DNA of 64,000 bases from Halichondria panicea (taxonomy: Eukaryota; Porifera; Demospongiae; Suberitida; Halichondriidae): assembly GCF_963675165.1 (NCBI RefSeq), contig NC_087390.1:5321250-5385249 (forward strand), written 5' to 3'. Of the stretch, positions 57,424 to 64,000 are shown one piece after another. The position numbers and the translations under genes are program-made. The first letter of the stretch is position 1. The number at the start of each line of letters is the position of its first letter. A model generated the notes under the pieces. The model did no database searches, had not been told where the DNA came from, and saw only the letters and a list, made by a program, of their open reading frames with translations.

Positions 57424-58642
57424 ATGGGAGACCGAGAAGGTAAGACTTTAAGTGTTGATGTCACCTAATGAGATGTGCATTCACTGATGCAGACATGCTA
57501 GCCCAGATGAAGGTGCACAATGACAAGTTTATGGCAGCTTTTGCCAACAATGATCCCGATTCAATTGGACCACTCTACACCACTGACTGCAAAGTAATGC
57601 CGACTGGGCAAGATGTCATTGAAGGAAGAGAAGGTAAATCTATTGACAGTTTTTTTGCAAATAATACTCTGTCATCCACACAAATGGTTGCCAAAGATGC
57701 AGTATATACACACACCTAGCTATATATATTTATGTCATCCTATACTGTACAATGGCTGCAGGTTGTGTTGGATACTTTGGCTCTGTAATGAAGGACTTGG
57801 ATGTGCGCAAGTGTGTTGTAATTGTTGATGAAGTCGGCCCCTGTGATGGGGAAACTGCATACGAGAGGACTCACTTCCAGATGTACAAGAGTGATGGATC
57901 TCAAATTATTGATGGAAAGTAAGAATGAAACTATGAATTTATGCACTCTGTATTAATTGTACCGGTATACTAGTAAGGAAGCCATGCAGGGTGATATTGT
58001 TATGCGAAGAACCGCTTAAAATTGGGATCCATGCACTATATATATGTGAATCTCATTATAACAAACGCCATTAGATGTACGTTGTTGCCATAATTATATC
58101 CAGCATTGCCCCACACCACTGACTGCTGCATGTGTGCATGGTCAGATACTATCCAACAAATTTTGCCCATTTTAGGCAACAGGCATCAGTACACATACTT
58201 GTGGGCAACTTTATGTAGGCCCTGATAAATTATGCTCGGAATAATTTTAGCATAATAGGTGTCTAAAGAAATAGGGCATCGATGTCCATTTTTGGTAAAG
58301 ATCATTACATTAAGTTTTGCATAACGATGTTTTCATGGCAAAAAATGGCTGAAGGTGAATATTTAGAATCAGCCACCCTTATTTTTAGGAATACCTATAA
58401 TTATGGATTTTTATGAGAATAATAGGCACATTTTTCAAGAATTAAAGAATTAGCATAATTTATCAGGGCCTACCAAACTATGCACAACCCACATGCAATA
58501 ATTGCCATTATAATGAAAAGTAAACTATAATTATTGTTTAACTGAACGACTGTATATACTATTTTGTAGGTATGTTGTAATTTGGAAGAAGGTTGAAGGA
58601 AAATGGATGTACTACATTGATATCATGAACTCCAACAACTAA
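57424..58642 (+). CDS. DUF4440/SnoaL-like (NTF2-fold) protein, copy 2
   Basis: Four exons, 57424-57439, 57493-57633, 57762-57918 and 58570-58642, same phases as the copy at 9153, giving 128 residues ending TAA. The motifs run KFMAAFANND, LYTTDCKVMPTG, DVIEGREG, then GCVGYFGSVMKDL, CDGETAYERTHFQMY and GKYVVIWKKVEGKW with DIMNSNN at the end. It has one extra Asp in the GPCDGE turn, restoring the G-D-TAYE pattern typical of the family, so it may be the more conserved copy. Intron 1 is 53 bp in both genes; introns 2 (128 bp) and 3 are much shorter here. No signal peptide, so probably cytosolic; function unknown. Confidence 0.87.
58216..58472. mobile_element. MITE with GGCCCTGATAAATTATGC ends, in intron 3
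   Basis: TA-GGCCCTGATAAATTATGC at the left and GCATAATTTATCAGGGCC-TA at the right form a perfect 18-bp inverted repeat with TA flanks. About 100 bp shorter than the 9412-9773 copy. Confidence 0.75.
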
Positions 58643-58805
58643 TATAAGCTATATACGTACCGTCAAGAGAATTTACAGTGTGTACTGTTAGTGGCTATAT
58701 AGATTATATGAAAGTAACTTGGTAATTATATCGTAATTATCATACTTGTTATACTGTCTTCATGTTACATTACATATAATTTTAATTTGCTATAAACCAT
58801 CATTG

Positions 58806-58930
58806 CAAAAAGTGAGGTGGGAATATCCCACCAAATTTGGTGTGACTGCATGTGTTGTCTCCGTAGGCACACCTCATTTGGTGGGAATGTTCCACCAATT
58901 TGTGAAGTGGGAAAGGCACACTTGTCTTGG
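58806..58930. repeat. GGTGGGA/TCCCACC inverted motif cluster
   Basis: Short motif AGGTGGGAATATCCCACC and imperfect versions (GGTGGGAATGTTCCACC) recur with both strands represented, in the style of the 41935-42115 element. Non-coding; the 71-codon open frame through it is not supported. Confidence 0.4.
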
Positions 58931-59460
58931 TGAGAGAACCACACTCTTGGATGGTGGGTAACTGCACCTGCTTATACTGTACAATTATTTTAAGATGACA
59001 TAAAGTTTTTTAAAATAATTATCACATCACATCACGTTGTTTACAAAAATTATTAATTTAAAATTATTAATTGTCAACAGAAGCAATATAATGTTTCACA
59101 GATGCTGACACAAAGTTGGTTTTTGAATCATCTAACAGAGCATACTCTATTGTACACACTGCATAGTGTAACATATTAGAATGCACTTAGTAGAATTAGA
59201 GGGATGTTGCGTTTGTTACACTCACAAACTATATAGCTAGGTTTTATCATTCTGTTCGTTTATCTATGGTTTTATCAACAACAAGAAACGCTTGTGATTG
59301 TTGTCCAGATATTTGGGGCGAGCATAGCGAGCCTTATCTTAGTGACCTCGGTAGACAATTTCTCTGTATGTATGTATGTATGTCATGGTACGTCCGGTAC
59401 TTACCAATTTCTTGTATTCTTATTGTATTTTGCACGAGCGATAAGAAAAAGTTGCATAAA

Positions 59461-59990
59461 ATGAATCCTGACAACGAAAGCAAACAAGAAAGGCTTCGAA
59501 TAAGGAGGGATCGAGAGAGACAAGCAAGAGTCCAAGAAACAGCTGAAGAGAAAGAAGTCAGGCTAGCCAAACGCAGAGAAAAGCACAGGGCACTCAAATT
59601 CAATTGCACTGGATGCCAATAGAGCATCCCAGCAACTGAGACGGGACACAGAGACTCCTGAGGCTAGGCAGGCATGCCTACAGCAAATGGCTGCTTCCAC
59701 CCAAACCAGCAGAGCTTCAGGTAAGTACAGGTGGCGTACAGGTGATATAAGCCAGTGTAATTTTCATTACAGATACTCCTGAGGCCAGACAGGCACGCCT
59801 ACAGCAAATGGCTGCTTCAACTCAAACCAGCAGAGCCTCGGGTAAGTGCCACTTGTCAGTGGCGTTCATGATGATAAGCCAGTGTTTTTTTCTACAGACA
59901 CTCCTGAGGCCAGACAGGCACGCTTGGAACAAGACAGGCATAGGTATTCACAACACATAGATGTGAACCACCTGTACTGCGCTCACGCTC
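59461..59990 (+). pseudogene. STPR-repeat gene fragment
   Basis: An ATG at 59461 opens a Lys/Arg/Glu-rich stretch (SKQERLRIRRDRERQARVQE, then EEKEVRLAKRREKHRA). After an apparent frameshift near 59600 come three repeats: TPEARQACLQQMAASTQTSR (to 59720), the same again in exon 59773-59841, and TPEARQARLEQDRHRY from 59898. The middle exon is exactly 69 bp, 23 codons, with phase-1 borders and introns of 52 and 56 bp. This is the STPR (score-and-three-amino-acid) repeat pattern, a DNA-binding module also common at the N-terminus of invertebrate mobile-element proteins. Nothing recognisable follows. Probably a fragment of a mobile-element gene. Confidence 0.5.
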
Positions 59991-60315
59991 GCCCCATGAC
60001 ACCTTGTGTCACCCTAGTAATATAATGGAGCCTTTTGACCTTTCTTTATGGCCTCCAATGGTGAAGAATTCTGCAAAAGAAAAACAAAAAATTATTGTAT
60101 GTTAGCTTCATATTATAAGAGCGGGGAAGAGTTGGGACTTATACGTGCATGCATGCAGTCTTACACACACACACTACATGAATGAAATTGCCTCGATGGA
60201 GGTAGTGCCCAAAGCTTATACAATATGAAGTAAAATATATATACATTGGTGCAAAAAGTGGGAAATGATCGACAGGGATTGTTGCTAAAAAGGATACCAA
60301 AAGTTTAAAGCATTA

Positions 60316-60373
60316 ATGTGTGTGTGTGTGTGTGTGCGTGTGTGTGTGCGTGTGTGCGTGCGTGCGTGTGTGT
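60316..60373 (+). repeat. GT microsatellite (interrupted)
   Basis: TG repeats with several C interruptions (GTGCGTGTG). Confidence 0.95.
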
Positions 60374-60418
60374 AGACTGCTATACATGCATTTGAATTGA
60401 AACTTTCTGTGGCAGTGA

Positions 60419-60541
<123 letters not shown>

Positions 60542-60694
60542 GACTGCTATACATGCAGCTGTTCGCAAAGATCAAAGAACTTCAGAAGTGCAAGTTAGAG
60601 TTTCTATAGGCTTCTTAGTCATTGTTTCATTCGTGGATTTGCAAAATAATGCTTCGTTCTCGAGATATGCCATTGCAGCCTTTTCAGAAGAGTG

Positions 60695-60894
60695 CAATGG
60701 TGGATCCAGGAATGTTGAAAGGGAGGTTCCAAAACAGTTAATTTTACTAAAAAAAAGGTCATCACTTTTCCTTAACTATACAGATCATGATCATTCAAGC
60801 TGAGTTGCTAGCTATAGTAACTTGATCTCCAGTGTGTTCTTGTGTGAAAGGGGAGTTCCATGGAACCCATGGAACCTGTCTTGATCTGCCACTG
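60695..60894. mobile_element. hAT-like MITE, TSD GAGTG
   Basis: Left end CAATGGTGGATCCAGG, right end TTGATCTGCCACTG (complement CAGTGGCAGATCAA). GAGTG lies at 60690-60694 and 60895-60899. It belongs with the other 5-bp-duplication elements at 11428, 16214 and 42332. Confidence 0.75.
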
Positions 60895-60944
60895 GAGTGC
60901 GTAGCAAAACTTGTTTACCGAGTGTTGCTACTCTATACTTAGTA

Positions 60945-60998
60945 GTTAGCTCTGCACTAGAACGCTAGCTATTGGTAGCTGCAAGAGTGAGAAGAGAG
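60945..60998 (-). repeat. Paralogous empty site of the 16214-16858 element
   Basis: On the minus strand this reads CTCTCTTCTCACTCTTGCAG then CTACCAATAGCTAGCG, i.e. the two flanks of the 16214-16858 insertion joined with a single CTCTT. Confidence 0.8.
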
Positions 60999-63204
60999 CT
61001 GCAAGGCTCTGTTGATGCAGCATTAATTTTAGACTTTAACTTTTAGCATCGATCGTTTTTAACAACAATAATGGTCAATCATGAGTTCACATGCAGCAAA
61101 CTGAATTAATAATGCAAGTGTGTGTAGCTTTATGTTATGTAGCTTTGCACCTTCACCGAGGCGAGGCATCAGCACCCGCGGTGGTTTCATTTAACTAGCT
61201 GTGATTATGTTTAAGCGTTTAATTTAATTTGCAGATGAAGTGGAGTGCACTTGCATTCAGTTCAAGGGCAAAAAGCATGCACCCGTTGTGCACGGGACCT
61301 AACTGCAGTGCTCTTGCCAATCCAGCTGGTGTACAAGGACTCCAATGTAGTTTTCTGGAATTTGTTTGCCGGGTTGGGAGTAATCTGATACATTAGAAGT
61401 CGTGCATGATGACTCAATAATAATTATACAACAGGTAAATATAGCTATCTATATATATGGCTGGTGCATGTTAATAGTGACCAAACTTATGTCATTTTGT
61501 CATTTTTGTTTCAGTTGTTACCATGCATGCATTATTTAGTGCAATTAGTCTCATGCATATAATACATAATAATCGTTATGACCCTGTCAGAGTACATGCA
61601 GTGGAACCTCTGAATAAAGGACACTTTGGGAGCAGATCTTTGTCCTCTTTTCAGAGGTTATCCTCTTGTGGGAGGTTCATTCAATTTATATAGCTCTATC
61701 AAAAATTATAGATATTATGTTCATACCGGTGTATATATATGTTTGTACCCATTCAATGTACCCTATTTCTAGCTCACCCCCGTTTTGTAGATACTTGCAT
61801 GATGGTTGTCTTCAAGTCAAAGCAGGACCTCAGTTCTGTTCAGTTCTGTGTTCCAGTTCCAATAATTGAGGTGCATTATTTTGGGCTCTATACTGGTTTA
61901 AAAACTGCTGACTGTATAGAAACAACGTCCCAAGTGGTGATATGCATGATAACAAAACTTGGGATGCATGACAGCATGCACTGAATAAATGCATGCAGAG
62001 ACTGAATAGTGGGGTGGATTGCTGAGGAGAACACAACAAATGTCATAATTATGCATATATACATTGCCTATAATATTATAATTATAACTACCGCATATGT
62101 GTGGAAGACGATTTTTGGCAAATTTACATGTTGGTAAGTAAATATTACTCGCCGATATTCTATGAACTGTGACGATGCCTTAATCTATCTCATGCAATCA
62201 ACAGAATGGAAGTCGCTAGTGCATGCATTTCAGAGTGGAATATTTACATGGAACTAAATGGCCCCTATCCGTCTTCCGTATGCTTCAAAGTCAAAATCAG
62301 TTCCACAGGCCGTGCATTTGAACCTGGGCTCATACTGGTTTAAAACTGTCGTCTGTATATTATTACCAAATTTGGGAGGACAATATCAGCAAAATAGCCA
62401 CTTTACTGGGCAAACATTATCTATGACTAACAAAGTTACACTGTATATAGGCTGGGTAGGGTCCGGTCTATATTATATAGTAGTGTCGACTGAGTGAAAT
62501 TAATGGCATCCAAATAAATCTCAAGCTCCAACTGAAACACTTGCCAGTGGGGAGTTGATTTGATGCGCAGTATACAGGATCTGTTAGAAAGCCTTCACTC
62601 TCTGCAACAATCTGAGTTTAGGATTCAATGAACCTGTTCAACTGTGCATGCATGTGTATGACTGATATAAGGGACAAATTCGACCATTGAACAATATTGA
62701 GAATACATTTCAATCGCAGATATACAAAAGTCCTAAAGGCTTACCGAGCAAATCAAGTGCATGGAGCCTATATAATACACAGAGTGCATATGCAGTTTAC
62801 TTAGTGTAGTGGAGCCATATCTAGTCACACTGATTGGCAGGTGTGTGTTAATTGAGCAGAACGTCATCTAGACTTCTATATACAATAATAACAGCTTGTA
62901 GGTTCGGAGTTGGTACAGCATTGGGAACAACTGCAGAAGGAAAATATACCAACAAATAATTTAGTGCATATAGCTAGTATTGTAATGTTATGAATAGAGA
63001 AGCATTAAGTATACAACAATCCATATAGATCTAGCTATTATTCTATAGTGCCGCCGCTGCGGCATGCACAAATTCAATCCTATATTCTGGAGATCATCAG
63101 ATTCATCGACTCCGAATAATTTTTCTATAGTACATCTACAATCTACTAACCGTCTTTCTATTCACGATGCTCACAAATATTAATTAGACACTAGTTGATA
63201 AGAT
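60999..63204. other. Non-coding, minor repeats
   Basis: A CAGTGGAACCTCTGAATAAA terminus at 61600 resembles pogo/Tigger ends. Two diverged copies of one block (CTTCAA-GTCAAA-CAG..., TACTGGTTTAAAACTG, AA(A/T)TTGGGA) lie at about 61800-61970 and 62280-62390. No gene was recognised. Confidence 0.4.
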
Positions 63205-63310
63205 CTACATGGGAAGTACATGGGAAGTACATGGGAAAAGTGCCTCAGAGCAGGTATACTATGGGACTTAGTATACCTGTAAATTTACTTAGTATACCTA
63301 GTATTCCGTT
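63205..63310 (+). repeat. Dispersed repeat shared with 40000-40075
   Basis: AGATCTACATGGGAAGTAC ... GCAGGTATACTATGGGACTTAG ... TATACCTGTAA, the same order as at 40000-40075 but with TACATGGGAAG repeated. Confidence 0.55.
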
Positions 63311-63367
63311 GTCAAGTAATCGTATTGTAGTCGAGCAGTTTGCGCATGCGCACTAGTATCTAAATGA

Positions 63368-63503
63368 GTTAGACACTGTTTTTGTCGGTGTCCATGTGAT
63401 TTAGAAGCCCTCAGCCACTTTAGTACCCTCGCTACGCTCGGGATACTAAATCAGTGCCTTTGGGCTTCTAAATCCCATAGACACCTCCAAAACAGTGTCT
63501 AAC
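63368..63503. repeat. 136-bp foldback element
   Basis: GTTAGACACTGTTTT... and ...AAAACAGTGTCTAAC are terminal inverted repeats. Further complementary blocks (GGTGTCCATG, GATTTAGAAGCCC) run inward to a CCCTCGCTACGCTCGGGA central hairpin. Flanks show no duplication. Confidence 0.65.
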
Positions 63504-64000
63504 TATTATTTAGTGCACTACAAGATAACAACAAGACTCTTGCAACACTTAGCCTCCCTGCAGAATGTGAGCCAATTGAATATGGATGGATCGATATTGA
63601 TGAATAAAATACGAAAGAGTGGTCGCATATATAGAATTGATAAATAAAGAAGGTTTAGTTTTAAACACAATAGCACACGAGTTCACATCATTTGACATAT
63701 GGCCTTATAATTATATTAGTCTTCAGTAAACTAATGTAGTGCCTGCACACTTTCTCATCGTATACGTAGTTATGATCTTTGTAATTATAATATTGTTGTT
63801 ACAATGTACAGTATTATAGACAATTACCGTCTCATAATAACTTGTAAACTACGTCACGTACTATCACAATGATGTGAGTTTCACTTTCGACTTTGCTTTG
63901 CTGTAGTTATCACGCTCTGTTGGCGTGTGTATATATTATGGAGTGATTACTAGATATATATAGTGAAGTCGTTAGGTTTTGTAATACTTGATGGTTGTCT
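63504..64000. other. Non-coding end of window
   Basis: AT-rich, no gene or repeat family recognised. Confidence 0.4.

Noticed and set aside
59266-59460. N-terminal 65 codons upstream of the STPR start, in the same open frame.
   Set aside because: Hydrophobic, low-complexity (ATGTATGTATGT run) sequence unlike STPR proteins; the ATG at 59461 begins the charged region.

Overview
The window reads as AT-rich animal nuclear DNA, most probably from a sponge (a demosponge such as Amphimedon is my best guess). The reasons are genes split by very short GT-AG introns (several of 50-130 bp), receptor tyrosine kinase and mucin-like ectodomain exons, a Death-domain fragment, and a very dense load of small inverted-repeat elements. 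The species is an inference; no rRNA, mitochondrial or tRNA gene was seen to anchor it.

Layout. 1-9000 is intergenic and built from diverged ~1.5 kb tandem units carrying nested palindromic elements. 9153-11908 is a small four-exon gene for a DUF4440/SnoaL-like (NTF2-fold) protein; a second copy with the same exon plan lies at 57424-58642. 15445-18870 holds three decayed C-terminal pieces of one non-LTR retrotransposon family, broken up by nested elements. 19578-23575 is a Ty1/copia retrotransposon with identical 289-bp LTRs and a 5-bp target duplication, but its polyprotein has lost the reverse transcriptase core in frame. 24597-33643 is a giant inverted repeat (foldback) whose arms are tandem arrays of a ~165-bp unit. 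It abuts a spliced, transposase-like gene fragment (33649-34756, +) that converges on a four-exon gene (34882-35635, -) with a P2X7-intracellular-like Cys/His domain.

37091-38773 (-) is an intronless DRE-TIM (HMG-CoA lyase/isopropylmalate synthase-like) protein with a C-terminal EF-hand; a decayed fragment of it sits at 56182-56402. 42938-47694 (-) encodes a signal peptide, a ten-unit Thr/Pro mucin repeat, Cys-rich exons and a fibronectin-III-like domain. 48721-56171 (-) encodes FN3 exons, a Pro/Thr linker, a transmembrane helix and only the N-lobe of a tyrosine kinase. Together these look like the two halves of receptor tyrosine kinases in the wrong order. 59461-59990 carries STPR (23-residue repeat) exons. 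The rest to 64000 is repeats and non-coding DNA.

The most informative signals are structural. One small family (termini TAGCC...GGCTA) has perfect 9-bp target duplications at three copies and an empty site inside the window. Another set (CAGTGG/CAGGGC termini) has 5-bp duplications at four copies, one with an empty paralogous site. A piece of the mucin exon has been copied in inverted orientation into its own gene's intron between 168-bp direct repeats.
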